Assembly (NCBI GenBank): GCA_002633005.1
Contig: NMRA01000013.1
Coordinates: forward strand, 826,374-890,373
DNA length: 64,000 nt
Source: Phoronis australis
Lineage: Eukaryota; Phoronida; Phoronidae
Reading direction: 5' to 3'
Every line of letters begins with the position of its first letter. Within the stretch, counting starts at the first letter, position 1. Both the position numbers and the translations under genes were made by a program. Below the pieces are notes generated by a model. It saw nothing but the letters and a program-made list of their open reading frames with translations. It was not told where the DNA came from and made no database searches. This document shows, one piece after another, positions 61,601-64,000 of the stretch.

Positions 61601-62120
61601 TCTCGTTTTCAGTCAAAACATGGAAAAAGGTTTTGCAGGACCTTAGATGTAATTTCTGACAAGTGAGTATAATAGGTCAGTAGCCCTTCTTGCACGCAAA
61701 CATGGTTGAAAACACGACAGTACTCTACAGGTAGGTCTATTGCCACTTGCTCTAAACCTGTACGTCAGAATAAATGTGTATGCAGCAAATCTGAGCGACT
61801 TTGCATCAAGCTGTTCAACAGACAACACTCGCATTTTTAACCATTTCTGACGTGTAAAATACATAAAATCACAAACATGCCTTTGCTCATTAGGTTAACA
61901 TTCAGTACTCAAGGGAACTTCATCCACTAACCTTTTCACCGTCATACCACAAGAGGGCGTGGTTCCGCGACAGCACCTTACAGTCAAATATGCCATTGTT
62001 GGGCGTGGGTCGTGCACGGGCGACCGAGCGACCCACCTTGGCGGGCTCGTGTAACGAGATGTGTCGCTCCTGGAATGGGTGCGAGTTGGGCCGACACGTG
62101 AATATGGCGAGCGCGGACAT
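13539..62120 (-). CDS. SLMAP: Sarcolemmal membrane-associated protein with an expanded coiled coil (44 coding exons)
   Basis: SLMAP is a tail-anchored adaptor. In the STRIPAK phosphatase complex its FHA domain docks phosphothreonines of MST1/2 kinases and so damps Hippo signalling. It also sits at ER, sarcolemmal, nuclear-envelope and centrosomal membranes. Here residues 1-135 form the FHA domain ([12 protein letters not shown] and KSSNGTF ligand-loop motifs intact). About residues 150-1600 are coiled coil, and 1620-1651 a hydrophobic tail anchor. The N-terminus and residues 150-400 match vertebrate SLMAP almost word for word ([33 protein letters not shown]); the end keeps ELTSD-like and tail-anchor blocks. 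The chain is 1651 residues if the whole exon-37 array is used and 1469 if its first donor is used, against about 830 in human. Thirty phase 1-1 exons supply the extra rod. The exon chain is read from splice sites and frame, so alternative use of exons is untested. Confidence 0.93.
14179..14313 (-). CDS. SLMAP: SLMAP exon 43
   Basis: 45 codons, [20 protein letters not shown] to VLADRSRT, the final coil before the membrane anchor. It corresponds to the vertebrate MTEQEKQSITDELKQCK region. The acceptor is TTTGACAG and the donor ACG|GTGGGT. The donor and coding frame continue open to a TGA at about 14157. Confidence 0.87.
15237..15396 (-). CDS. SLMAP: SLMAP exon 42
   Basis: [20 protein letters not shown] to [11 protein letters not shown], matching vertebrate QSLELTSDLSILQ. 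The donor CAG|GTTGGA is modest, but its phase fits exon 43; read-through would reach a stop after about 20 codons. The acceptor is AATTGTAG. Confidence 0.85.
15416..15527. repeat. 19-bp minisatellite
   Basis: Five to six copies of CATAACATACAGCACAGTG with small changes, starting 20 bp upstream of the exon 42 acceptor, in the region where branch point and pyrimidine tract are expected. It creates a chance minus-strand open frame. Confidence 0.9.
15993..16068 (-). CDS. SLMAP: SLMAP exon 41 (76 bp)
   Basis: [20 protein letters not shown] then ADMKT. It parallels vertebrate SLKRENVLLSSELQRQEKE. The acceptor is TTTTTCAG and the donor AC|GTGAGT. Confidence 0.88.
17078..17126 (-). CDS. SLMAP: SLMAP exon 40 (49 bp)
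   Basis: [16 protein letters not shown], lining up with vertebrate ELEKLRKEWNALETEC. The acceptor is CTCTCACAG and the donor T|GTAAGC. Confidence 0.83.
17553..17725 (-). CDS. SLMAP: SLMAP exon 39
   Basis: [18 protein letters not shown] through [17 protein letters not shown] to NKLDEIERN. It returns the splice phase from 1 to 0. The donor chosen, AAT|GTGTCA, is weak but is the only one nearby in the needed phase; C|GTAATG four bases earlier would shift the frame. The acceptor is CATTTCAG. Confidence 0.8.
18237..18996. mobile_element. Harbinger-like nonautonomous DNA transposon (760 bp)
   Basis: The termini are inverted: GGGCTGTTCCAGCAAAATCT at the left, and the right end reads AAAATC..AGTAAAATCC as its complement; over 35 bp pair with few mismatches, including the G-run. 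TTA flanks both ends (18234-18236 and 18997-18999), fitting the TWA target duplication of PIF/Harbinger elements. No transposase is visible. It lies in the intron between exons 38 and 39. Confidence 0.75.
19219..19344 (-). CDS. SLMAP: SLMAP exon 38 (126 bp), last of the phase 1-1 series
   Basis: [20 protein letters not shown] then [20 protein letters not shown]. The acceptor is TATTTGCAG and the donor T|GTACAG. The DLEAE..SHS.T start parallels RLEVE..AHS.T of exon 37. Confidence 0.88.
19815..20394 (-). repeat. 42-bp tandem array, about 14 copies, in SLMAP exon 37
   Basis: The plus-strand unit CGTTCTTACGTTCCAATTGG plus 22 more bases repeats every 42 bp with no visible differences between copies. 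The period of 42 equals two heptads, so all minus-strand copies stay in frame. All three of the long open frames here, including one on the plus strand, come from the repeat having no stop in those frames. Confidence 0.97.
19824..20483 (-). CDS. SLMAP: SLMAP exon 37: coiled-coil exon ending in a 42-bp repeat array
   Basis: It starts [16 protein letters not shown] after acceptor CTTACTGCAG and runs into [11 protein letters not shown], then up to 13 more copies of a 14-residue, two-heptad unit ([14 protein letters not shown]). The donor I chose is GAAC|GTAAGA inside the repeat unit; its phase (1) is exactly what exon 38 needs. Because every unit has it, the exon can be 114 bp (ending at 20370) or 114 plus any multiple of 42 up to 660 bp. 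The full length is given here. An undetermined base at 20395 sits where the array meets unique sequence, so the copy number in the assembly may be wrong. After the last copy the frame ends in a TGA near 19801. Confidence 0.75.
21651..21776 (-). CDS. SLMAP: SLMAP exon 36 (126 bp)
   Basis: [20 protein letters not shown] then [20 protein letters not shown]. The acceptor is CACTTTCAG and the donor A|GTAAGA. Its ERLE motif continues into the RLE start of exon 37. Confidence 0.9.
22165..22689. mobile_element. hAT-like nonautonomous DNA transposon (525 bp)
   Basis: Ends CAGGGCTTGGAAT and ATTCCAAGCCCTG are perfect inverted repeats. ATCAAC is duplicated at 22159-22164 and 22690-22695. A CAGGG terminus is typical of hAT elements, although those usually duplicate 8 bp. 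The inside is GC-richer than the intron and holds an open frame on the minus strand (to 22593) of no recognised family. Confidence 0.75.
23219..23344 (-). CDS. SLMAP: SLMAP exon 35 (126 bp)
   Basis: [20 protein letters not shown] then [20 protein letters not shown]. The acceptor is ATCAACAG and the donor G|GTAAGG. It shares the start LL.EE....H..T with exon 36. Confidence 0.9.
24129..24254 (-). CDS. SLMAP: SLMAP exon 34 (126 bp)
   Basis: [20 protein letters not shown] then [20 protein letters not shown]. Part of the five-exon 126-bp family. The acceptor is TGTTTCAG and the donor A|GTAAGT (consensus). Confidence 0.9.
24675..24802. mobile_element. Foldback element (about 128 bp hairpin)
   Basis: GGTATAAAAC at the left and TTATACC at the right begin arms of about 55 bases that pair through AAAACACCATA, TTTCAGGC, AAAACCCTCTACAGTGGT and their complements around a GGGTAAA loop. 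The structure is that of a miniature inverted-repeat element. Confidence 0.8.
25000..25062 (-). CDS. SLMAP: SLMAP exon 33 (63 bp)
   Basis: [20 protein letters not shown]. The acceptor is TCTAATAG and the donor A|GTAATG. It opens with WLY rather than the usual QL/EL/LL. Confidence 0.82.
26072..26134 (-). CDS. SLMAP: SLMAP exon 32 (63 bp)
   Basis: [20 protein letters not shown]. The acceptor (TATTTGAAG) is weak and chosen because it gives the right phase and module length. The donor is [15 protein letters not shown] matches the module motif. Confidence 0.75.
27105..27167 (-). CDS. SLMAP: SLMAP exon 31 (63 bp, or 72 bp with the upstream acceptor)
   Basis: [20 protein letters not shown]. Two TTTTCAG/CTTTCAG acceptors lie 9 bp apart. 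The inner one gives the standard 63 bp; the outer (start 27176) adds three codons (LSE) in frame. Both keep phase 1. The donor is A|GTAGGA. Confidence 0.85.
27296..27403 (-). CDS. SLMAP: SLMAP exon 30 (108 bp)
   Basis: [20 protein letters not shown] then [15 protein letters not shown]. The acceptor is GTTTTTCAG and the donor G|GTGAGA. Confidence 0.88.
27875..27937 (-). CDS. SLMAP: SLMAP exon 29 (63 bp)
   Basis: [20 protein letters not shown]. The acceptor is ATTTAAAG and the donor G|GTTTGT. Confidence 0.83.
27938..29719 (-). other. SLMAP intron 28, content
   Basis: 1.8 kb with a CAA/CGA-rich simple tract at about 27970-28010. No exon with correct phase and splice sites was found. Confidence 0.5.
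29720..29782 (-). CDS. SLMAP: SLMAP exon 28 (63 bp)
   Basis: [20 protein letters not shown], with the ISHQET string again echoing the SHxxT module motif. The acceptor is TTCTACAG and the donor T|GTAAGA (strong). Confidence 0.85.
30704..30820 (-). CDS. SLMAP: SLMAP exon 27 (117 bp)
   Basis: [20 protein letters not shown] then [18 protein letters not shown]. Strongly charged. The acceptor is TTATTGCAG and the donor G|GTATGA. Confidence 0.88.
32168..32230 (-). CDS. SLMAP: SLMAP exon 26 (63 bp)
   Basis: [20 protein letters not shown]. The acceptor is GTTCCTAG and the donor G|GTAATT. Confidence 0.87.
33750..33812 (-). CDS. SLMAP: SLMAP exon 25 (63 bp)
   Basis: [20 protein letters not shown]. 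The acceptor is GCTTTAAG and the donor T|GTGAGA. The Trp in a coil is unusual. Confidence 0.82.
34517..34591 (-). CDS. SLMAP: SLMAP exon 24 (75 bp)
   Basis: [20 protein letters not shown] plus TENK. It is 12 bp longer than the module. The acceptor is CGTTACAG and the donor G|GTAAGT (strong). Confidence 0.88.
35300..35362 (-). CDS. SLMAP: SLMAP exon 23 (63 bp)
   Basis: [20 protein letters not shown]. The acceptor is CTAACAG. The donor G|GTTCAG is poor, so the exon may be spliced inefficiently. Confidence 0.83.
35645..35942. repeat. 40-bp minisatellite
   Basis: About seven copies of a unit beginning AGGAACATGGGTATATGGTA, nearly identical in the last four. It lies in the intron between exons 22 and 23. 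Confidence 0.93.
35969..36034 (-). mobile_element. tRNA-derived SINE head
   Basis: On the minus strand, GGTGGTGTAGTGTACTGGA resembles an A box and GGTTCAAACCC a B box, about 30 bases apart. The outer stem does not pair as a tRNA would, so I read it as a SINE fragment, next to the 40-bp minisatellite. Confidence 0.6.
36237..36299 (-). CDS. SLMAP: SLMAP exon 22 (63 bp)
   Basis: [20 protein letters not shown], with a Leu in nearly every core position. The acceptor is ACATCCAG and the donor A|GTACGG. Confidence 0.88.
36581..36666. mobile_element. Foldback element, copy 1 (86 bp)
   Basis: TTACAGGGATCC...TTTTGAGAACCAGTTT pairs with AAACTGGTTCTCC...GGACCCCTGTAA. The same arms occur at 54460-54520. 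Confidence 0.75.
36903..36986 (-). CDS. SLMAP: SLMAP exon 21 (84 bp)
   Basis: [20 protein letters not shown] plus VLACANQ, four heptads. The acceptor is TTGTTGCAG and the donor G|GTAATG. Confidence 0.88.
37377..37880. repeat. Composite dispersed repeat with CACTAGG motifs, copy 1
   Basis: Segments with (T/C)(A/C)CTAGGTGGCACAG, GTCTGAAAGTGGTC and CAAATTTCACAAAGATTCTGCAA recur in the same order at 59560-59900. It lies in the intron between exons 20 and 21. Confidence 0.55.
38160..38222 (-). CDS. SLMAP: SLMAP exon 20 (63 bp)
   Basis: [20 protein letters not shown]. It aligns loosely with vertebrate ELIEAQELARTSKQK, one of the few middle exons with a visible vertebrate counterpart. The acceptor is CCAATAG and the donor G|GTTTGT. 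Confidence 0.88.
38457..38506. repeat. 25-bp direct duplication
   Basis: AGAGTAGTCTCCCCTGATGA occurs twice in tandem, separated by CCATC. Intronic. Confidence 0.85.
38985..39047 (-). CDS. SLMAP: SLMAP exon 19 (63 bp)
   Basis: [20 protein letters not shown]. The acceptor is TTTGTAG and the donor G|GTGCGC. The DTHKRAL string resembles the xxSHxxT motif of exons 34-38. Confidence 0.87.
39962..40024 (-). CDS. SLMAP: SLMAP exon 18 (63 bp)
   Basis: [20 protein letters not shown], Glu-rich coil. The acceptor is GTTCAG and the donor A|GTGAGT (strong). Confidence 0.88.
40529..40591 (-). CDS. SLMAP: SLMAP exon 17 (63 bp)
   Basis: [20 protein letters not shown]. The acceptor is TTTTCCAG and the donor G|GTAATT. 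A decayed copy of this exon and its flanks lies 320 bp upstream in the gene (40845-40914). Confidence 0.88.
40845..40914 (-). pseudogene. Decayed duplicate of SLMAP exon 17
   Basis: The plus strand at 40845-40935 aligns with exon 17 and its intron edges: GTAAT..AATTGACT, CTTACTTAAGTTATTCTGGAAAA against CTTTACTAAGTTGTTCTGGAAAA, then similar intron bases. Read in the exon phase it has two stops (TAA), and the donor is lost. It appears to be a dead exon left by tandem duplication. Confidence 0.6.
41146..41271 (-). CDS. SLMAP: SLMAP exon 16 (126 bp)
   Basis: [20 protein letters not shown] followed by [21 protein letters not shown] double-length module, more GC-rich than its neighbours. The acceptor is ATCGCAG and the donor G|GTACGT. 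Confidence 0.9.
41622..41684 (-). CDS. SLMAP: SLMAP exon 15 (63 bp)
   Basis: [20 protein letters not shown], highly charged. The acceptor is TTTTGCAG and the donor A|GTAAAG. Confidence 0.88.
41845..42290. repeat. Dispersed repeat, copy 2
   Basis: The partner of 12640-13130, sharing GTTTAACTCGGTAAAAG and GATGAAATCTCAAAAATGC in the same order and orientation. It sits between exons 14 and 15. Confidence 0.6.
42651..42782 (-). CDS. SLMAP: SLMAP exon 14 (132 bp)
   Basis: [20 protein letters not shown], then [10 protein letters not shown] (a Pro-Gly break in the coil), then [13 protein letters not shown]. It looks like two 63-bp modules plus two codons. The acceptor is TGTTGCAG and the donor G|GTGAGA. 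Confidence 0.88.
43040..43125 (+). mobile_element. Possible tRNA-derived SINE head
   Basis: GCAAGTTTGATTCC resembles a B box with a weak A box about 40 bases before it. Low certainty. Confidence 0.35.
43273..44710. mobile_element. Inverted-repeat DNA element (about 1.44 kb)
   Basis: The left end ATACCATATTCGTCCTAATA and the right end, whose complement reads ATACCGTATTCGCCCTAATA, begin a terminal inverted repeat continuing through AAGCGCC/AAGCACC. No transposase is recognised and no clear target duplication is seen. It fills most of the 2.2-kb intron between exons 13 and 14. Confidence 0.7.
44725..44805 (+). mobile_element. tRNA-derived SINE head
   Basis: ATAACTCAGTGGACAAGCG (A-box-like) and GGTTTCGAGTTCGTGCC (B-box-like), then an A-rich stretch. 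It abuts the end of the inverted-repeat element. Confidence 0.55.
44983..45045 (-). CDS. SLMAP: SLMAP exon 13 (63 bp)
   Basis: [20 protein letters not shown]. Gln- and Ser-rich, with an inner Gly, so a weaker coil than its neighbours. The acceptor is TTTCTACAG and the donor C|GTGAGT. Confidence 0.85.
45517..45582 (-). CDS. SLMAP: SLMAP exon 12 (66 bp)
   Basis: [20 protein letters not shown] plus K. One codon longer than the 63-bp module. The donor C|GTAAGT is strong; the acceptor is AACTCTAG. Confidence 0.85.
46277..46339 (-). CDS. SLMAP: SLMAP exon 11 (63 bp)
   Basis: [20 protein letters not shown], three heptads with an unusually apolar middle (VVMYIARV). The acceptor is CCTGTAG and the donor G|GTAGTT. 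Confidence 0.85.
46644..46748 (-). CDS. SLMAP: SLMAP exon 10 (105 bp)
   Basis: [18 protein letters not shown] then [14 protein letters not shown], five clean heptads. The acceptor is TATTTTCAG and the donor A|GTAGGT. Confidence 0.88.
47530..47595 (-). CDS. SLMAP: SLMAP exon 9 (66 bp)
   Basis: First exon of the phase 1-1 series. It reads [20 protein letters not shown], is very acidic and not clearly heptad, and may be a flexible linker. The acceptor is TTTTACAG and the donor G|GTACAC (weak). Confidence 0.8.
47831..47980. repeat. 37-bp minisatellite
   Basis: Four copies of a unit starting AAAATGTGCTGTGGGCCCTC, between exons 8 and 9. Confidence 0.93.
48016..48150. repeat. 67-bp tandem duplication over the SLMAP exon 8 donor
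   Basis: Two copies of a 67-bp segment, with CCATACCT at 48076-48083 and 48143-48150. Each contains the donor GTATGG of exon 8, so exon 8 has two identical donors 67 bp apart. Confidence 0.95.
48149..48425 (-). CDS. SLMAP: SLMAP exon 8: end of the conserved N-terminal coil
   Basis: 92 codons plus one base, [14 protein letters not shown] to VAENDQ. It contains [10 protein letters not shown], a hallmark of SLMAP, followed by a Ser-rich break ([12 protein letters not shown]). The acceptor is TTCACCAG and the donor G|GTATGG. A 67-bp tandem copy of this donor lies downstream. This exon switches the splice phase from 0 to 1. Confidence 0.93.
48661..48736 (+). mobile_element. tRNA-derived SINE head
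   Basis: GTGGTGCAGTGGTTAAAGTG (A box) and AGTTTCAAATCC (B box), followed by an A run at 48727. The stems do not close as a working tRNA. Confidence 0.6.
48885..49389. repeat. 54-bp minisatellite derived from the SLMAP exon 7 donor
   Basis: Nine to ten units of 51-57 bp. On the minus strand each reads CAGACGCTGGCAGTAAGT or a variant, copying the last codons and donor of exon 7. Copies ending at 49230, 49066, 48957 and 48905 keep GTAAGT, those at 49339 and 49175 have GTAACT, and three others have lost the GT. Confidence 0.9.
49390..49527 (-). CDS. SLMAP: SLMAP exon 7
   Basis: 46 codons, [16 protein letters not shown] to TLQQTLA, corresponding to vertebrate SNTEDECTHLKEM. The acceptor is TTTATAG and the donor GCT|GTAAGT. 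Its last codons and donor are the source of the repeat array at 48885-49389 just downstream. Confidence 0.93.
50017..50157 (-). CDS. SLMAP: SLMAP exon 6
   Basis: 47 codons from [17 protein letters not shown] to VRKLSEIE, conserved with vertebrates nearly word for word. The acceptor is CCCATAG and the donor GAG|GTGTGT. Both ends are phase 0. Confidence 0.95.
50436..50603 (-). CDS. SLMAP: SLMAP exon 5: start of coiled coil
   Basis: 56 codons, [19 protein letters not shown] to NQLLITSK, including [11 protein letters not shown]. It is nearly identical to the vertebrate exon. This part is known in vertebrates for pairing with STRIPAK partners. The donor is AAG|GTGTGT; both ends are phase 0. Confidence 0.95.
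51117..51201 (-). CDS. SLMAP: SLMAP exon 4: linker to coiled coil
   Basis: [12 protein letters not shown] then [13 protein letters not shown]. The second half matches vertebrate SQELFQLSQYLQ, while the first half is variable linker. The acceptor is CTTCAG and the donor CAG|GTTTGT. Confidence 0.9.
52295..52361 (-). CDS. SLMAP: SLMAP exon 3: end of FHA domain
   Basis: [22 protein letters not shown], the last FHA strands, matching vertebrate THGCIVSTIKLFLPDGMEA. It enters in phase 1 and leaves in phase 2 with donor AA|GTAAGT. A plus-strand TACTTC copy nearby is unrelated. Confidence 0.93.
52809..52956 (-). CDS. SLMAP: SLMAP exon 2: second half of FHA domain
   Basis: [16 protein letters not shown] to VDVMENSRR, 49 codons plus one base. 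It supplies the NG of the FHA loop and SEESPPREI and IIQFGVDV, all conserved with vertebrates. The acceptor is ATTCCAG and the donor G|GTAGGA. It is separated from exon 1 by a 9-kb phase 0 intron that splits the FHA domain. Confidence 0.95.
54460..54520. mobile_element. Foldback element, copy 2
   Basis: ATTTTGAGAACCAGTTTT and AAACTGGTTCTCAAAAT are inverted. The spacer is the reverse complement of the copy at 36581-36666 with changes. A further CTGGCTCTCAAAA fragment follows at 54533. Confidence 0.75.
58393..58440. repeat. Inverted repeat containing a TGACGTCA site
   Basis: ATGACATCATCAAC and GTTGATGACGTCAT are inverted around an 18-base loop. TGACGTCA is the CRE consensus, but here it may be no more than part of a foldback repeat. 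Confidence 0.65.
59560..59945. repeat. Composite dispersed repeat, copy 2, ending in a GGACGCAGGATGGA tract
   Basis: Two internal units begin CTACTAGGGGGCGCAC and CCACTAGGTGGCACAG and continue with GTCTGAAAGTAGTCATC and CAAATTTCACAATGATCCTG. A degenerate tandem of GGACAGACGYAGGAT closes it. Confidence 0.6.
60777..60802. repeat. Perfect 10-bp-arm palindrome
   Basis: CCATGGTGAC, six-base spacer, GTCACCATGG. Confidence 0.85.
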
Positions 62121-62199
62121 GATTGCTCAATCCGAGAGCGGGGACGTTCACACACTCAGTAGACAGTAAACAACGCCGTCACATGGAGATGATAAGACT
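61932..62199 (-). CDS. SLMAP: SLMAP exon 1: 5' UTR end, start codon, first half of FHA domain
   Basis: The coding part is 62120-61932, 63 codons from [16 protein letters not shown] to WYDGEK. The ATG is supported by the vertebrate N-terminus and by an in-frame TGA three codons upstream. The FHA signature GRS and SRNHALLW are present. A CTGTTACAG acceptor at 62200-62201 suggests that bases 62121-62199 are 5' UTR joined to a further noncoding exon upstream. The donor is AAG|GTTAGT. A second open frame overlapping on the same strand has no homology. Confidence 0.95.
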
Positions 62200-64000
62200 C
62201 TGTAACAGAAAACAAAACTAACACATGCGAATACAATGACAACAACCATACTGTCAAAGATTTCCATAAACCCAAAACAGAAAAAAAGAACTGTTATGAA
62301 ATGTACAATCTTCTGCATTTAATACCATCTAAAATTCAAAATTATGCCCGACGACCCAGCGCGTAACTTTGAATATACGTCAACGCCTTTGCTAACCACG
62401 AAGTAACCTCCACTTTAACGTTTATTGTCTATGTGAAGGTGTAACACCGACTGTAGCAATGCCAGCAGCCTTGGTGCAAGCTGTATAGTAAATATACAGC
62501 CATTGCACCGACGTGGGTAAAAACTGATCAAATAAAACTTGACACAAAATTGTGTCCTTAAAAATTACACTCTTCCTTGGGTAAACTAAAATATTTACTG
62601 ATGTTGAAAAAATTGGCGTTCTGTCATTCACCCTGCTGCTAAAATTTGGGTGTGCTCTTTAAGGTCGACTTTCAGCGCAGTCACCTATTGCCTTATTGGC
62701 CAGTTTCGCTCCCCGAGTTGTTCTTCTTCCAAGTACAACAAGCGATCGAACTGTTTTGCGTACATGTCACAACAAATTATTATTGAGCATACTGTTTTCT
62801 TTGTTGTAAAAAGGCTGAAAATTATGAAATAAAATAAAGTTTACTAGAATGTTTTTAACTTAAATGGCTCGAGCGGGCAAGGTGATTGTCGGTTTACACC
62901 CAGATATTTGGACACACCCCTGCTGGTTTATAGCTCTACATGTTGATATAAGTTCCGCGACGAGGTGACAAGTCGCCAAAACTACCCGAGCTATGTAAAA
63001 TTTCGTAGCCTAACGGCCGCTCAACACACAGTGCCTCTGGTACCTAGCTGTATTTTGAAGCTGGTCTCCATACATCTAGCTGGCTGGCTAGGCCCCTGGA
63101 TGAATCAATATCACAGAAAAGAAAGACAATATAAATATAGGTTGTAAGTATGCACATGTTGATCTGCCGACTGGACTATGCAGTGTTCTCCGCATTGTAA
63201 ATTCCAAACTCGATGCAAATATTTAGTAGCAGTTGTTGGCATTATGTCATTTCTAATCATAACCATGGGTGTGCTGGAGGTATTTATATATGGTTTAAAA
63301 CTGCACACTGCACTGGTGTGACCTACTTTTTAGACACTTCAAAGTTTAGCTTTCCTACCAATATATCTCATAATTCCTCCAAAGCATTTGACAGACCCAG
63401 AGCATCAAACAAAAGATTAAGAGTTCTTTTAATAATATCAATGCCGATTTTAATATCAATTAGACATATTAAGTACTACTAACACGAGTTCTGATGTGAC
63501 CTAGTTTTTAGTGACACCTGTTGTCAAGTTGAATAAGCTCATAAAAGCTCCAACTTGCCACTAGATGTCAGTCAAAATCAAAATTGTCTTTATTAAGCCA
63601 ATTAAATTGTTTCTTTACAGATTGACTTGCAAAATTTTAAAGTTAGAATGACAAAGTAAATTAGACATTTGATTAAGCAAGCTAGATGACTCATGAAATT
63701 TTTGTTATTTGAAGATTTTTGCAGATTTTATTAATGATAATTTAAACTCTTTTTGTAGCGTCATACAAAGTTATACATATAGTGTTGACTGCCTCTAACA
63801 TTCTGTAATGGGCTTGATGTTGGTTAATCAGGTCCTCCTATAGTCAAGGTACCTAAACTACACGGTCAACGGACTCATAAACACGGGCACGAACGCATGA
63901 ACACGACTCACGGACCTGCAAACACCGTCCACTGACTCACAAACACGGGAACGGACTCACAAAACACGATCTACGCACCCAAATACACGGGACACGGACT
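62200..64000. other. Region upstream of SLMAP
   Basis: No coding exon is recognised. A minus-strand CCAAT (62695-62699, as ATTGG) lies in a slightly GC-richer stretch at 62640-62760 that could belong to the SLMAP promoter or a noncoding first exon; this is inference. The rest is AT-rich. Confidence 0.35.
63860..64000. repeat. Degenerate minisatellite at the window edge
   Basis: Irregular repeats of GGACTCACAAACACGGGNAC, running out of the window. Confidence 0.8.

Larger units (their letters stand above)
52957..61931 (-). other. SLMAP intron 1, content
   Basis: 9 kb with no supported exon. It holds a foldback element (54460-54520), short GGACGCCC repeats (54580-54655), an ambiguous base at 54899, an inverted repeat with a TGACGTCA core (58393-58440), a composite repeat (59560-59945) and a 10-bp-arm palindrome (60777-60802). 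Confidence 0.55.

Overview
This is a eukaryotic, animal (metazoan) genomic window. The genes are split by many GT-AG introns, the background is AT-rich, and the introns hold transposon-like repeats and minisatellites. Two genes are recognisable, both with close vertebrate counterparts. The repeat content and exon style suggest a marine invertebrate, possibly a deuterostome such as a lancelet, hemichordate or echinoderm. I cannot fix the phylum from sequence alone. There is one 272-base assembly gap (6409-6680) and single ambiguous bases at 20395 and 54899.

Layout. Positions 1-4859 (+ strand) carry the last six coding exons of cytoplasmic isoleucyl-tRNA synthetase (IARS1); its catalytic part lies outside the window to the left. 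Positions 4860 to about 9100 are 3' UTR and intergenic sequence with the gap. Positions of about 9100-13538 probably hold a long 3' UTR of the second gene, though this is not certain. Positions 13539-62199 (- strand) are a sarcolemmal membrane-associated protein gene (SLMAP). It runs from an FHA-domain first coding exon (61932-62120) to a C-terminal membrane-anchor exon (13539-13637). The two genes converge. Positions 62200-64000 are the region upstream of SLMAP and hold no recognisable coding exon.

I could chain 44 coding exons for SLMAP. All splice phases agree and no internal stop appears, giving about 1651 residues at full repeat length, against roughly 830 in human. The N-terminal 400 and C-terminal 230 residues match vertebrate SLMAP. 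The extra length lies in the middle, where 30 consecutive exons (18-49 kb) are all phase 1-1 and every length is a multiple of three. Sixteen are exactly 63 bp (21 residues, three heptads) and five are exactly 126 bp (six heptads). The rod therefore looks built from a 63-bp exon module, in the way fibrillar collagen is built from 54-bp exons.

Most striking is exon 37. Its 3' end is a 14-copy tandem array of a 42-bp unit (two heptads). Every copy carries the same good splice donor in the one phase that keeps the frame, so splicing could tune rod length in 14-residue steps. Donor-spanning tandem duplications also occur at exon 8 (67 bp) and exon 7 (about 54 bp, seven intact-looking donors). A decayed copy of exon 17 sits in the neighbouring intron.

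The introns also contain a hAT-like element (22165-22689), a Harbinger-like element (18237-18996), a 1.4-kb inverted-repeat element (43273-44710), foldback elements, tRNA-derived SINE heads and several minisatellites.
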